A stretch of 64,000 bases of DNA from the NCBI RefSeq assembly GCF_030503615.1, contig NZ_CP129963.1:4309749-4373748 (forward strand), in the 5' to 3' direction. The notes under the pieces are model-generated. The model did not search any database, had not been told where the DNA came from, and saw only the letters and a program-made list of their open reading frames with translations. The stretch is from Sphingobacterium sp. BN32. Its GTDB lineage: Bacteria > Bacteroidota > Bacteroidia > Sphingobacteriales > Sphingobacteriaceae. This document shows, piece after piece, positions 50,750-59,239 of this stretch. The position numbers and the translations under genes were made by a program. Position 1 is the stretch's first letter. The number at the start of each line of letters is the position of its first letter.

Positions 50750-51160
50750 CTATAATCAACTATTATTCTAATTAGGAATCAACAAATTAACAAATAATGT
50801 GCAAAACATGTAAATAAGAAGTGAATTAAAAAGGAAAACTATTTATTAATCCACAATCCACAGGTTTTACACACAAATATTACCAAAATATTAAGAGAAT
50901 GTGTTACGAATATTAACAAATCCCAACAGAAATAAAATGAACAATAAAATATGGAAAAAATAATAGCTCAAAAAAATAGGAATTGAAAATCAGCACTTAA
51001 AGGGTTGAAAACTGTGGATAAATTGTGGAAAAACATAGAATAACGAAGAAATAAAATCTAAAATCACAAATTTATCCCCATTATCCACACACTAATAAAC
51101 AACAAGATTCTCTTTTATAAAAAACATTATAATTTATTGAAAAAAGGGAATGTGGATTTC
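50750..51160 (+). other. Candidate chromosomal replication origin (oriC)
   Basis: 411-bp A/T-rich gap between divergent nadB and nadA. Perfect DnaA boxes (TTATCCACA) occur at 51013-51021 (minus) and 51081-51089 (plus). One-mismatch boxes are at 50847-50855, 51024-51032 and 51072-51080, and looser ones at 50854-50862 and 51151-51159. The stretch 50930-51000 is almost pure A/T and could unwind. Three parS-like sites lie 5-6 kb away, and gene direction switches here. No dnaA gene is adjacent, which is not unusual in this phylum (from memory). Confidence 0.65.
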
Positions 51161-51177
51161 GTTTGAATTTCTTTCTT

Positions 51178-51185
51178 TACTTTTG
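51178..51185 (+). promoter_or_regulatory. -7 box of nadA-thiL
   Basis: TACTTTTG, exact consensus; transcription from here would exclude the longer reading frame from 51163 and give a leader of about 40 nt. Confidence 0.5.
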
Positions 51186-51228
51186 TGCTATTGATGAGTC
51201 AAAGAAATCAGTTTACTTAGAAAAGCAA

Positions 51229-52227
51229 ATGAACACTACTTTTGAACAAGACCTTTCGGCAAAAGGATTTATTGATGTGGATATTGACCCGACGATTGAT
51301 TTAGTCGCTGAGATCAATAGGCTGAAGAAGGAAAAGAATGCCGTTATCCTAGCGCATTACTACCAAGATTCTGAAATCCAAGACCTTGCAGATTATATCG
51401 GCGATAGCTTAGGTTTATCCCAACAGGCAGCGAAGACCGATGCAGATATGATCGTTTTTGCGGGTGTGCATTTCATGGCCGAAACAGCCAAGATCCTTTC
51501 ACCATCGAAAAAGGTATTGCTCCCAGACTTAAAAGCAGGATGCTCATTATCAGATAGTTGTCCTCCACACTTATTTGCTAAGTTTAAAGAGAAATATCCA
51601 GATCATCTGGTCATCACTTATGTGAATTGTACCGCGGAGTTAAAAGCTCTTTCGGATATCGTTTGTACCTCAAGCAATGCGGTACAGATTGTTGAAAGTC
51701 TTCCGGCAGATCAAAAGATCATCTTTGGCCCGGATCGTAACCTAGGCGACTATGTTAAGAAGAAAACAGGCAGAGATTTAGTGCTATGGAATGGCGCTTG
51801 TATGGTACATGAGATTTTCTCGCAAGAAAAAATTGATGCACTAAGACTTGAATATCCGAACGCGAAGTTTATCGCACATCCAGAATGTGAAGATCATATC
51901 TTAGCGCAAGCTGATTATATCGGTTCCACATCCGGAATGTTGAAATATACGATCGAAGATCCTACGGATACTTACATCGTTGCGACGGAGTCTGGTATTT
52001 TGCACCAAATGCAGAAGGCTAGCCCTTCAAAGACATTCATTCCTGCACCTCCAAACAACCTATGTGCATGTAATGACTGTCCTCACATGAAATTAAATAC
52101 CCTAGAGAAGCTGTATAACTGTCTTTACTACGAGCAACCGGAGATTGTTCTTTCAGAAGACATTATCGCTCGTGCGCAAAAACCGATCGAGCGTATGTTA
52201 GAGATATCAGCAAAACTAGGTCTATAA
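51229..52227 (+). CDS. nadA: Quinolinate synthase A
   Basis: 332-residue 4Fe-4S enzyme condensing iminoaspartate with dihydroxyacetone phosphate. Motifs: VILAHYYQDSEIQDLADYIGDSLGLSQ (in parts AHYYQ and GDSLGL), FMAETAKILSP, LPDLKAGCSLSDSCPP, YVNCTAELKA, VCTSSNAVQIV, and the third cluster cysteine in the CNDCPHMKLNTLEKLY region. ATG 51229 (MNTTFEQ) fits the family and lies downstream of the -7 box. Followed after 8 nt by thiL. Confidence 0.95.
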   Translation: MNTTFEQDLSAKGFIDVDIDPTIDLVAEINRLKKEKNAVILAHYYQDSEIQDLADYIGDSLGLSQQAAKTDADMIVFAGVHFMAETAKILSPSKKVLLPDLKAGCSLSDSCPPHLFAKFKEKYPDHLVITYVNCTAELKALSDIVCTSSNAVQIVESLPADQKIIFGPDRNLGDYVKKKTGRDLVLWNGACMVHEIFSQEKIDALRLEYPNAKFIAHPECEDHILAQADYIGSTSGMLKYTIEDPTDTYIVATESGILHQMQKASPSKTFIPAPPNNLCACNDCPHMKLNTLEKLYNCLYYEQPEIVLSEDIIARAQKPIERMLEISAKLGL

Positions 52228-52235
52228 AATACAAT

Positions 52236-53273
52236 ATGTTCGATAATAAAGATAAGACAAACCTTAATGAACTTGGCGAGTTCGGATTGATCAAACACCT
52301 GACGAGCCAGATTGAGTTAAAGAATGAATCCTCAGAAAAAGGCATTGGCGACGATGCTGCAGTGTTAGATTTCAGAGGTAAGAAGACCCTGATATCCACG
52401 GATTTGCTCTTGGAAAATGTACACTTCGACCTTCGCTATGTACCGCTTAAACACTTAGGATACAAGGCTGTACAGGTGAATCTTAGTGATATCTATGCCA
52501 TGAACGGTATAGCCTCACAAGTAACTATTTCCATAGGTTTATCATCTAAATTTCCATTGGAAGCCATCGAAGAATTGTACCAAGGAGCATTGTTTGCCTG
52601 TGAGAAATACAATGTCGACCTTATTGGTGGCGACACTTCCACATCCGCTCAAGGCTTAGTGATTTCAGTAACCAGCATTGGATATGCTGATGAAGATCAG
52701 GTAGCTTTGCGCTCTGGCGCAAAAGAAGGCGATCTTATCTGTGTATCAGGTGATCTTGGTGGTGCTTATGTAGGTCTCCAATTATTGGAAAGAGAGAAGC
52801 AGATTTTCTTAGAAAACCCTAATATACAGCCCGATCTGGAAGGTAAAGACTATATCGTAGAGCGTCAATTAAAACCAGAGGCCCGTCGTGATGTGGTGGA
52901 ACTATTCCGCCATTTAAACGTGAAACCTAATGCCATGATCGACGTATCAGATGGTCTAGCATCCGATCTATTCCATATCTGTAATGCCTCGAAACTAGGC
53001 TGTAAATTATACGAAGAAAAAATCCCTATCGATCCCATGACCTACGAGACAGCTCGTGAGTTCGGTTTAGACCCAACCGTATGTGCACTTAGTGGCGGTG
53101 AAGACTACGAACTGCTCTTCACAATACCTCAAAGCGAATACGATAAGGTTAAAAATCAATTAGATATCTCTATCATCGGCTATATGACCGAAGAAGCTGC
53201 CGGCCGACAACTGATCTCTAAATCAGGAAATGTACATGAGCTGAAAGCGCAGGGGTGGAATGCTTTTTCGTAG
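52236..53273 (+). CDS. thiL: Thiamine-monophosphate kinase
   Basis: 345-residue kinase forming thiamine diphosphate from TMP. AIR-synthase fold: GEFGLIKHL, GIGDDAAVLDF (metal and substrate Asp), TDLLLENVHFDLRYVPLKHLGYKA (seen as TDLLLENVHF), NLSDIYAMNG, LIGGDTSTS, VSGDLGGAYVGLQLL and LSGGEDYELLFT. Full length. Co-transcribed with nadA, an association seen elsewhere in Bacteroidota (from memory). A hairpin terminator lies 30 nt after the stop. Confidence 0.95.
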   Translation: MFDNKDKTNLNELGEFGLIKHLTSQIELKNESSEKGIGDDAAVLDFRGKKTLISTDLLLENVHFDLRYVPLKHLGYKAVQVNLSDIYAMNGIASQVTISIGLSSKFPLEAIEELYQGALFACEKYNVDLIGGDTSTSAQGLVISVTSIGYADEDQVALRSGAKEGDLICVSGDLGGAYVGLQLLEREKQIFLENPNIQPDLEGKDYIVERQLKPEARRDVVELFRHLNVKPNAMIDVSDGLASDLFHICNASKLGCKLYEEKIPIDPMTYETAREFGLDPTVCALSGGEDYELLFTIPQSEYDKVKNQLDISIIGYMTEEAAGRQLISKSGNVHELKAQGWNAFS

Positions 53274-53302
53274 TAGATTTTAGATATTAGACATTAGAGC
53301 AG

Positions 53303-53330
53303 GGCGCCGATAAGGCGCCTTTCTTTTTGC
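53303..53330 (+). terminator. Terminator of nadA-thiL
   Basis: GGCGCC-GATAA-GGCGCC stem followed by TTTCTTTTT. The same hairpin words are part of the surrounding repeat region. Confidence 0.7.
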
Positions 53331-53360
53331 TATTTGTAGGCTGTTTTGAACGTTTGTCTT

Positions 53361-53600
53361 GAACCAGGAAAGGATGGATTTTAGGATTGACAGGATACGG
53401 TCTAATATCTGATGTCTAAGAACTAATATCTCGTCTGAACCAGGAAAGGATGGATTTTAGGATTGACAGGATACGGTCTAATATCTGATGTCTAAGAACT
53501 AATATCTCGTCTGAACCAGGAAAGGATGGATTTTAGGATTGTCAGGATCGGTCTAATATCTAATGTCTAAAATCTAGTCTGAATCAGGAAAAAAAGGATA
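53361..53600 (+). repeat. Tandem 76-bp repeats
   Basis: Units start at 53361, 53437, 53513 and (partial, diverged) 53581, giving periods of 76, 76 and 68 bp. The first two are nearly identical, each with GAACCAGGAAAGGATGG, GACAGGATACGG and TCTAATATCTGATG. No reading frame and no spacers. Confidence 0.9.
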
Positions 53601-53773
53601 AAAAGATGAGTAGGATCATGGTTATCTTTTCATCCTTCCTTTCTTGGTTCAGACAAATCATCTTTTCTGCAACAAATAAAAGATAACCTTTGATATTTGC
53701 GCAAACAAAGGAGCCTAAACGGCGCCCTGCTCTAAAGTCTTATATCTAACATCTAATGTCTCAATACTTTTAC

Positions 53774-53781
53774 TATATTTG
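53774..53781 (+). promoter_or_regulatory. -7 box of the PAS-LuxR gene
   Basis: TATATTTG, exact consensus, giving a leader of about 16 nt to TTG 53801 and so supporting that unusual start. Confidence 0.5.
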
Positions 53782-53800
53782 ATTACCAAATTATTAACTA

Positions 53801-54538
53801 TTGAGCTGGAAGGAACTAGTTAAATCTGCTGCATCTCTATTAGCAGAATTGAGTGAGCAAGGAAATCGTTTATATAACGATAATATTGCCCTCAAATTAG
53901 ATAGCTATTATTTCATTTTCGACTGTGTTAACATCAAGATAGTGTCGTTTTCGGAGGACTTTACCCGAATACTGGGCTATGATACTGATACCTTTAGCAT
54001 GGAAGGATTGATAGATATTATCCATCCCGACGATCAACGCTACTTTATTTTACACGAAAAACAAGCGCTGACTTTTTGCTTAAGTATCCCCATTGAGAAG
54101 CAAACGCACTTTAAGATTGTTCATGACTTTCGTGTAAGGAAGAAATCCGGACAATATATACGCATTTTGCAACAAACTGTTGCCTATGAGATCAACGAAG
54201 TCTGTGTATTAAAAACCTTGGTTCAACATATTGACATCACCGCGATAAAGATGAGCAATGAACCGGAGCTTCATTTTATCGATCTTAAAGGCTCAGGATC
54301 GATTTATAATGTACGAGAGGAGAATTTACTCGCCCCACCCCCATCCTTTCAACTGACGAAGCGAGAGATAGAGATTCTGCAATTATTAGATCAAGCTTAC
54401 AAGTCAGAACAAATAGCCGAGAAATTATTCATCAGTATCCACACCGTTAGAACCCACCGCAAAAACTTACTCAACAAAACAGAATGTGATAACACCATCG
54501 ATTTATTGAAAAAGGTGAAAGCGCTGAAGTTGATTTGA
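53801..54538 (+). CDS. PAS-domain LuxR-type transcription regulator
   Basis: 245 residues. A PAS fold spans about 30-160 (IVSFSEDFTRILGYDTDTF, DIIHPDDQRYFILHEKQ, FRVRKKSGQYIRILQQ), and a LuxR/GerE HTH is at about 182-240 (LTKREIEILQLLDQAYKSEQIAEKLFISIHTVRTHRKNLL in parts). The start must be TTG 53801, since a stop lies 4 nt upstream in frame and no ATG occurs before mid-PAS. No sensor kinase or receiver domain is present, so it is an orphan one-component regulator; the ligand is unknown. It is isolated between two repeat regions. Confidence 0.85.
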   Translation: MSWKELVKSAASLLAELSEQGNRLYNDNIALKLDSYYFIFDCVNIKIVSFSEDFTRILGYDTDTFSMEGLIDIIHPDDQRYFILHEKQALTFCLSIPIEKQTHFKIVHDFRVRKKSGQYIRILQQTVAYEINEVCVLKTLVQHIDITAIKMSNEPELHFIDLKGSGSIYNVREENLLAPPPSFQLTKREIEILQLLDQAYKSEQIAEKLFISIHTVRTHRKNLLNKTECDNTIDLLKKVKALKLI

Positions 54539-54539
54539 T

Positions 54540-54990
54540 AGTAGTTAGTATTTAGACCTTGGGTGGGAGTTGATATATGCTTTTAGATATTAGAGTATGG
54601 AGCCGATTAGGCTTTTTTTTACGAGGGGTAGTTGGCCGAATAGGTCTTTATACTAAGTACTAAGTACTAACTACTTTTTCTGAACCAGAAAAGAAAGGAT
54701 GCAAGGATTGGCAGGATCGGGTTTAATGTCTATCGTCTTATAACTTACTTCTAGTCTAACATTTTTTCACTGCCCTATATGACCCAATGCATAGCCCTTC
54801 TGGAGCGGCTTTGATTGGGGTTTGTATTGGGTTATCATTGGGTTTAAAAGGGAACTAAGCTGACTAAGTCTTAAGTTAGTATTTATTAGTAGTTGGTACT
54901 TGTCTTGAACTAAGAAAAAGTAGTTAGTATAAAGACCTATGCGGACCCCCCCCTTTAAACCACAAAAAAAGGAGCCTAATCGGCTCCCTA
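54540..54990 (+). repeat. Mosaic intergenic repeat downstream of the PAS-LuxR gene
   Basis: 451 bp non-coding. Contains a terminator-like AGCC-GATTA-GGCT stem with eight T (54602-54621), a TAAGTACTAAGTACTAACTACT block (about 54655-54675, in pieces), a GAACCAGAAAAGAAAGGATG unit like the 76-bp repeat, a diverged copy of the ACCCAATG...CATTGGGT hairpin at about 54780-54845, and GGAGCC-TAATC-GGCTCC (54971-54987). The IS3 element is inserted at its right end; the module continues at 56306-56345. Confidence 0.75.
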
Positions 54991-55033
54991 TGTCCATCCC
55001 TGAAATAGGTTGACCACAAAATGGAGGTACTAA

Positions 55034-55431
55034 ATGCAAACAAATTTGCGGTTAATCAGGAAATCACGGGTTTATTCTGATGATTTTAAGCGGGAAATAG
55101 TTTCCCTATTTGAGAGTGGGAAGTTGAGTGTTCTACAGTTAGAGCGGCTTTATGGAATAAGTAATCCCACGATCTATAATTGGATCTTAAATTTTCTAAC
55201 TTTAATGAGAAAGGACAACGTATAATGGAGATGAAATCAAGTAGCACCCACAAAGTAAAAGCCATGGAACAGCGTATCCGTGAGCTGGAGCGGATGATCG
55301 GCCAGAAGCAGATCAAGATCGATTTCTTGGAGAAGATGATTGACATCGCTGGAGAGGATCTTAAGGTCGATATCAGAAAAAATTTCAACACCCCACCATC
55401 GGATGGTTCCGGGAACACGCAGGAAAAATAG
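55034..55431 (+). pseudogene. IS3 OrfA, interrupted by a frame break at about 55189
   Basis: The HTH part (SDDFKREIVSLFESGKLSVL, LYGISNPTIYNWI) is read from ATG 55034 and would stop at 55225. The leucine-zipper part (KFSNFNEKGQR, RIRELERMIGQKQIKIDFLE) continues in the -1 frame to 55431. The break coincides with A AAT TTT in the zero frame (55189-55195), a canonical slippery heptamer, so either a one-base deletion inactivated this copy or ribosomes shift -1. One-base loss relative to an expected WIYKFSNF is the simpler reading. Confidence 0.75.
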
Positions 55432-55466
55432 ATTATTCCCTCAATCAGCTTTATAGAACCGTTGGT

Positions 55467-56276
55467 GTGAGCAAACAGGCGGTGCATCAGCGCGCTGTTC
55501 GCCATTCCCGTTATCAGGTTCAATTCGCTGAGCTGATCGAAAAAGCGGATAAAGTGCGTAAGGAACATCCCGGTTGTGGGGTGGAAAAACTGTATTATAT
55601 GCTCCGTCCGGATTTTGTGGGGAGAGATCGTTTCATAGAGACCATGATGTCTTTAGGATATCGATTGAAGGTCAAGAAGAACTATCGCAGGACGACTCGC
55701 GGGCTTTCCACAGCCTACCCTAATCTGATCAATGGCTTGGTTGTAGGGACTCCCAATCAGGTTTGGCAATCGGACATCACCTACTTCTACGTGGGCGATA
55801 GGTTCTACTATGGAGTGTTCATTATCGACGTTTACACCAAAAAGATCGTTGGATATCAAGTATCCAATCATATGCAGTCAACAGCTAATCTTAAGGCACT
55901 ACGAATGGCCCTTAAGAATAACGGGGCACCCCAATATCATCATTCAGACCGAGGTGCCCAATATCATGCGACAGCTTATCTGCAGCTGTTGAAAGAGAAT
56001 AATTGCAGGGTGAGCATGGGCAAGAGTGCCCAGGACAATGCATACGCTGAGCGGATCAATGGAACCATCAAGAATGAGTATCTGGATTATTGGAAGCCTA
56101 AGACGTTCGAAAGCTTAAAAAAAATGGTCAATAGAGCTGTCAAACAGTACAATAAACGAAGACTGCACAACTCATTACATAGGATGTCGCCAGAGAGTTT
56201 CGAAGAAAAGTGGTTTAGGGAGATATTGTCTCCTAAACCACTAATAACTATATTTGATCAAGTTGATAAATTGTAA
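55467..56276 (+). CDS. IS3 OrfB transposase (DDE)
   Basis: 269 residues as an independent reading frame; in the -1 frame relative to OrfA it extends upstream to about 55377, where AAAAAAATTTC gives an IS3-type frameshift window, so the natural product is an OrfAB fusion. The rve integrase core has the DDE triad: WQSDITYFYVG, HHSDRGAQYHAT and DNAYAERINGTIKNEY. N-terminal HTH_21 segment HPGCGVEKLYYMLRP. Intact to the C-terminus (HNSLHRMSPESFEEKW). Likely functional if OrfA function is supplied. Confidence 0.88.
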   Translation: MSKQAVHQRAVRHSRYQVQFAELIEKADKVRKEHPGCGVEKLYYMLRPDFVGRDRFIETMMSLGYRLKVKKNYRRTTRGLSTAYPNLINGLVVGTPNQVWQSDITYFYVGDRFYYGVFIIDVYTKKIVGYQVSNHMQSTANLKALRMALKNNGAPQYHHSDRGAQYHATAYLQLLKENNCRVSMGKSAQDNAYAERINGTIKNEYLDYWKPKTFESLKKMVNRAVKQYNKRRLHNSLHRMSPESFEEKWFREILSPKPLITIFDQVDKL

Positions 56277-56343
56277 AAACGGTCAACACTATTCAGGGAC
56301 AGACACTACTCTAATGTCTTATATCTAAAATCTGATATCTGAT

Positions 56344-57951
56344 CTACGTCTGAATAACACCTACCTTATAGTCGGGTATATTTGGATTATGGGTTGCGGC
56401 TTCTATTCCCATAGAAATTATTTTTCGGGTTTCTGCCGGGTCGATTACACCGTCTACCCATAAGCGGGAAGCTGCATAATAGGGACTCAATTGTTCATTA
56501 TATCTTTCTTCGATGTCTTTGAGTAGCTTATTTTTTTCTTCTTCGCTAAGTGTGACATTTTTCGATTTGAGGGTTGCTTCCTGTATTTGCAATAAGGTTT
56601 TACCTGCTGATGCACCGCTCATTACGGCTATTTTTGCAGTCGGCCATGCATAGATCAGACGTGGATCGTAGGCTTTTCCGCACATCGCGTAGTTTCCGGC
56701 TCCATAACTGTTGCCGACCATAAAGGTGAACTTAGGTACGACGGAGTTTGCCATAGCGTTGACCATCTTAGCACCGTCTTTAATGATTCCGCCATGCTCG
56801 GCTCTGGAGCCTACCATAAAGCCGGAGATATCCTGGAAGAATACCAATGGAATCTTCTGTTGGTTGCAGTTCATGATAAAGCGTGCGGCTTTATCGGCCG
56901 AATCCGAGTAGATTACTCCGCCCATCTGCATCTCGGTTGAATTGCCCGGTTTCTTAGCTTTTACTACTTCGCGTTGATTTGCCACGATACCGACAGCCCA
57001 ACCATCAATACGGGCTAAGGCGCAGATTAACGTCTTTCCGTAGTCCTTTTTATATTCCTCTAAACTTCCCTTATCCACAATGCTTTTTAAAACCTCCAAC
57101 ATGTTGTAAGGCTTTAAACGATCTTCAGGAAAGTAATTATATAATTGATCTATAGTGTATTCCGGAGCAATTGACTCTACTCTGGAGAACAGGGCTTTAG
57201 GGCTGGCGCCGAACTTATCCACAATATTCTTGATGGCATCTAAGCAAGACTCATCATTTGGATATTTGTTGTCTGTTACGCCTGATATTTCGGAGTGCGT
57301 TGCTGCACCGCCTAAGGTTTCGTTATCAATATTTTCGCCGATGGACGATTTTACCAAGTAGGAACCAGCTAAGAAGACCGAACCAGTACCTTCAACGATA
57401 AGTGCATAATCAGACATGATCGGTAAATAGGCACCACCTGCTACGCAGGAACCCATAATAGCAGCGATCTGTGGAATTCCCATTGCGGATATCTTTGCAT
57501 TGTTACGAAAAATACGGCCGAAATGTTCCTTATCCGGGAAGATCTCGTCTTGCATAGGTAAATACACACCGGCAGAGTCTACCAAGTAAATAATAGGGAG
57601 ATTATTCTCCATGGCAATCTCCTGTGCCCTCAGGTTCTTTTTACATGTAATCGGGAACCAAGCACCCGCTTTTACGGTAGCATCGTTTGATACAGCAATA
57701 CATAATCTATCCTTTACATAGCCCATCACGACCACAACTCCCCCATTAGGGCATCCACCATGTTCCTTGTATTGTCCTTCTCCAGCAAAGATCCCTATTT
57801 CGGTATAAGGCCTGTTTTCATCCAATAGATAAATAACGCGCTCCCACGCTGACATCTTTCCTTTTTCACGTTGTTTTTGGATTTTATCTAAGCCTCCACC
57901 TAATAGTAAAGCCTCCCTCTTTTTCTGAAGTTCATTAATTAAAGTGTGCAT
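56344..57951 (-). CDS. Acyl-CoA carboxylase carboxyltransferase subunit (MCC beta-like)
   Basis: 535-residue carboxyltransferase moving CO2 from biotin to an acyl-CoA. Motifs: GGGLDKIQKQREKGKMSAWERV at the N-terminus (split GGGLDKIQ), IYLVDSAGVYLPMQDEIFPD, MGSCVAGGAYLPIMSDYALI, GGAATHSEISGVTD, and in the second half FFQDISGFMVGSRAEHGGII and KIAVMSGASAGKTLL. Length and the DSAG/GFMVG motifs suit methylcrotonyl-CoA carboxylase beta, and the divergent genes are of leucine breakdown. The biotin carboxylase subunit is not in this window. The stop lies next to repeat remnants beyond the IS. Confidence 0.88.
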   Translation of the reverse strand: MHTLINELQKKREALLLGGGLDKIQKQREKGKMSAWERVIYLLDENRPYTEIGIFAGEGQYKEHGGCPNGGVVVVMGYVKDRLCIAVSNDATVKAGAWFPITCKKNLRAQEIAMENNLPIIYLVDSAGVYLPMQDEIFPDKEHFGRIFRNNAKISAMGIPQIAAIMGSCVAGGAYLPIMSDYALIVEGTGSVFLAGSYLVKSSIGENIDNETLGGAATHSEISGVTDNKYPNDESCLDAIKNIVDKFGASPKALFSRVESIAPEYTIDQLYNYFPEDRLKPYNMLEVLKSIVDKGSLEEYKKDYGKTLICALARIDGWAVGIVANQREVVKAKKPGNSTEMQMGGVIYSDSADKAARFIMNCNQQKIPLVFFQDISGFMVGSRAEHGGIIKDGAKMVNAMANSVVPKFTFMVGNSYGAGNYAMCGKAYDPRLIYAWPTAKIAVMSGASAGKTLLQIQEATLKSKNVTLSEEEKNKLLKDIEERYNEQLSPYYAASRLWVDGVIDPAETRKIISMGIEAATHNPNIPDYKVGVIQT

Positions 57952-58087
57952 ATTGGTTATTAAAATAATGTAAATTTAAACTGGTCAAAAAAACTTTATT
58001 TTATAAATATCATAAAATATTATTTGTTTTTTATAATCTTTGTAAAAAATATTTAAACCCAAATATAAACTAAAATAAAATAATATT

Positions 58088-59239
58088 ATGTTTCAAGTTA
58101 GTTCGGACGAGCAGTTAATGCTGGTCAAGGAAAGCGCTAGAAATTTTGCCGTCAATTACATTAAGCCGTACGTGATGGAGTGGGATCAAGCCCAAACCTT
58201 CCCTATCGACGTATTTAAAAAATTGGGAGAGCACGGCTTTATGGGGATCGTCGTACCTGAGCAGTACGGCGGTTCCGGCTTAAGCTACCAGGAATACATC
58301 ACTATTCTTGACGAAATTTCTAAAGTGTGTGGATCTATCGGCCTATCGGTAGCTGCGCATAACTCATTATGTACAAATCATATCTTGTCTTTTGCGAATG
58401 AAGAGCAAAAACAGCGTTACTTACCGAAACTGGCTAGCGGTGAGTGGATCGGTGCATGGGGCTTAACAGAACCAGGATCGGGATCTGATGCTGGTGGTAT
58501 GAACACTACAGCTGTTATTGACGGAGATTACTTTGTTTTGAACGGCGATAAAACCTTTATTACACATGCGATTAGCGGTGATGTAGCCGTAGTGATGGCT
58601 CGTACAGGTGAGAAAGGTGATAAAAAAGGTATTTCAGCTTTTATTATTGAAAAAGGAACGCCAGGATTTACAGCTGGTGCGAAGATGGATAAGTTAGGGA
58701 TGCGTGCGTCGGAAACAGGATCTTTATTCTTCGATAACTGTCGTATCCACAAAGACCAATTGATCGGCGAGATCGGTGATGGTTTTGTGCAAGCATTGAA
58801 ATTATTGGATGGCGGACGTATCTCTATCGCAGCTTTATCTTTGGGTATTGCACGTGGAGCCTACGAATGTGCCTTGAAATATGCGAATGAGCGTGAGCAA
58901 TTCAACTCTAAAATTTTTGATTTTCAAGCTGTAGGCTTTACATTAGCAGATATGGCGACGAAGATTGAAGCTTCGGAGCTATTGATCCGCAAAGCTGGTC
59001 TTTTAAAAGATCAGGGCAAGAAAGTGACTCGTGAAGGTGCTATGGCGAAGTTGTTTGCTTCGGAAACGGCGGTAGAAGTTTCAAACGAAGGGGTACAGAT
59101 CTTGGGTGGATATGGATTTACCAAGGATTTCCCTGCGGAGAAATATTTTAGAGATGCGAAGTTATGTACGATTGGTGAAGGTACAAGCTCGATCCAACGT
59201 ATGGTTATTGCTAGAGAAATTAAAAAAGATGTCGAATAA
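58088..59239 (+). CDS. Acyl-CoA dehydrogenase (isovaleryl-CoA dehydrogenase candidate)
   Basis: 383-residue FAD flavoenzyme introducing an alpha-beta double bond in acyl-CoA. Seen: EHGFMGIVVPEQYGGSGLS (part), GAWGLTEPGSGSDAGGMNT (the first ACADS signature), ALSLGIARGAYECALKYANEREQF with the FAD-binding Arg, and QILGGYGFTKDFPAEKYFRDAKLCTIGEGTSS carrying the second signature and likely catalytic Glu. Context with HMG-CoA lyase and enoyl-CoA hydratase favours isovaleryl-CoA, but the sequence alone fits short-chain ACADs in general. Overlaps the next gene by 11 nt. Confidence 0.9.
   Translation: MFQVSSDEQLMLVKESARNFAVNYIKPYVMEWDQAQTFPIDVFKKLGEHGFMGIVVPEQYGGSGLSYQEYITILDEISKVCGSIGLSVAAHNSLCTNHILSFANEEQKQRYLPKLASGEWIGAWGLTEPGSGSDAGGMNTTAVIDGDYFVLNGDKTFITHAISGDVAVVMARTGEKGDKKGISAFIIEKGTPGFTAGAKMDKLGMRASETGSLFFDNCRIHKDQLIGEIGDGFVQALKLLDGGRISIAALSLGIARGAYECALKYANEREQFNSKIFDFQAVGFTLADMATKIEASELLIRKAGLLKDQGKKVTREGAMAKLFASETAVEVSNEGVQILGGYGFTKDFPAEKYFRDAKLCTIGEGTSSIQRMVIAREIKKDVE

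Larger units (their letters stand above)
53281..53760 (+). repeat. Mosaic intergenic repeat bounded by a 15-bp inverted repeat
   Basis: Non-coding, 480 bp. Perfect outer inverted repeat 53294-53308 / 53721-53735 (contains GAGCAGGGCGCC), framed by TTAGATATTAGACATTAG-type words on the left and their complements on the right. Inside are tandem repeats (53361-53600) and a 30-nt imperfect hairpin 53577-53606 / 53625-53654. The whole looks like an insertion-prone or hairpin-forming repeat cassette. Confidence 0.8.
54991..56305 (+). mobile_element. IS3-family insertion sequence
   Basis: 1315 bp. Imperfect terminal inverted repeats of 25 bp (54991-55015 and 56281-56305, 19 of 25 positions matching), beginning TG and ending CA. 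A 3-bp duplication CTA flanks it (54988-54990, 56306-56308). It encodes an IS3-type OrfA, split by a frame break, and an OrfB DDE transposase. It landed inside the intergenic repeat cassette. Confidence 0.9.

Noticed and set aside
52913..52926. Fourth parS-like site in thiL
   Set aside because: Only the ACGTGAAAC half matches; two defined positions of the other half differ, and it is not palindromic.
53281..53400. TPP riboswitch near thiL
   Set aside because: It lies downstream, not upstream, of thiL and lacks the CUGAGA-type conserved motif; a simple terminator explains the hairpin.
53361..53600. Tandem repeats considered as a CRISPR array
   Set aside because: Units of 76 and 68 bp follow each other without unique spacers, and no cas genes are present.
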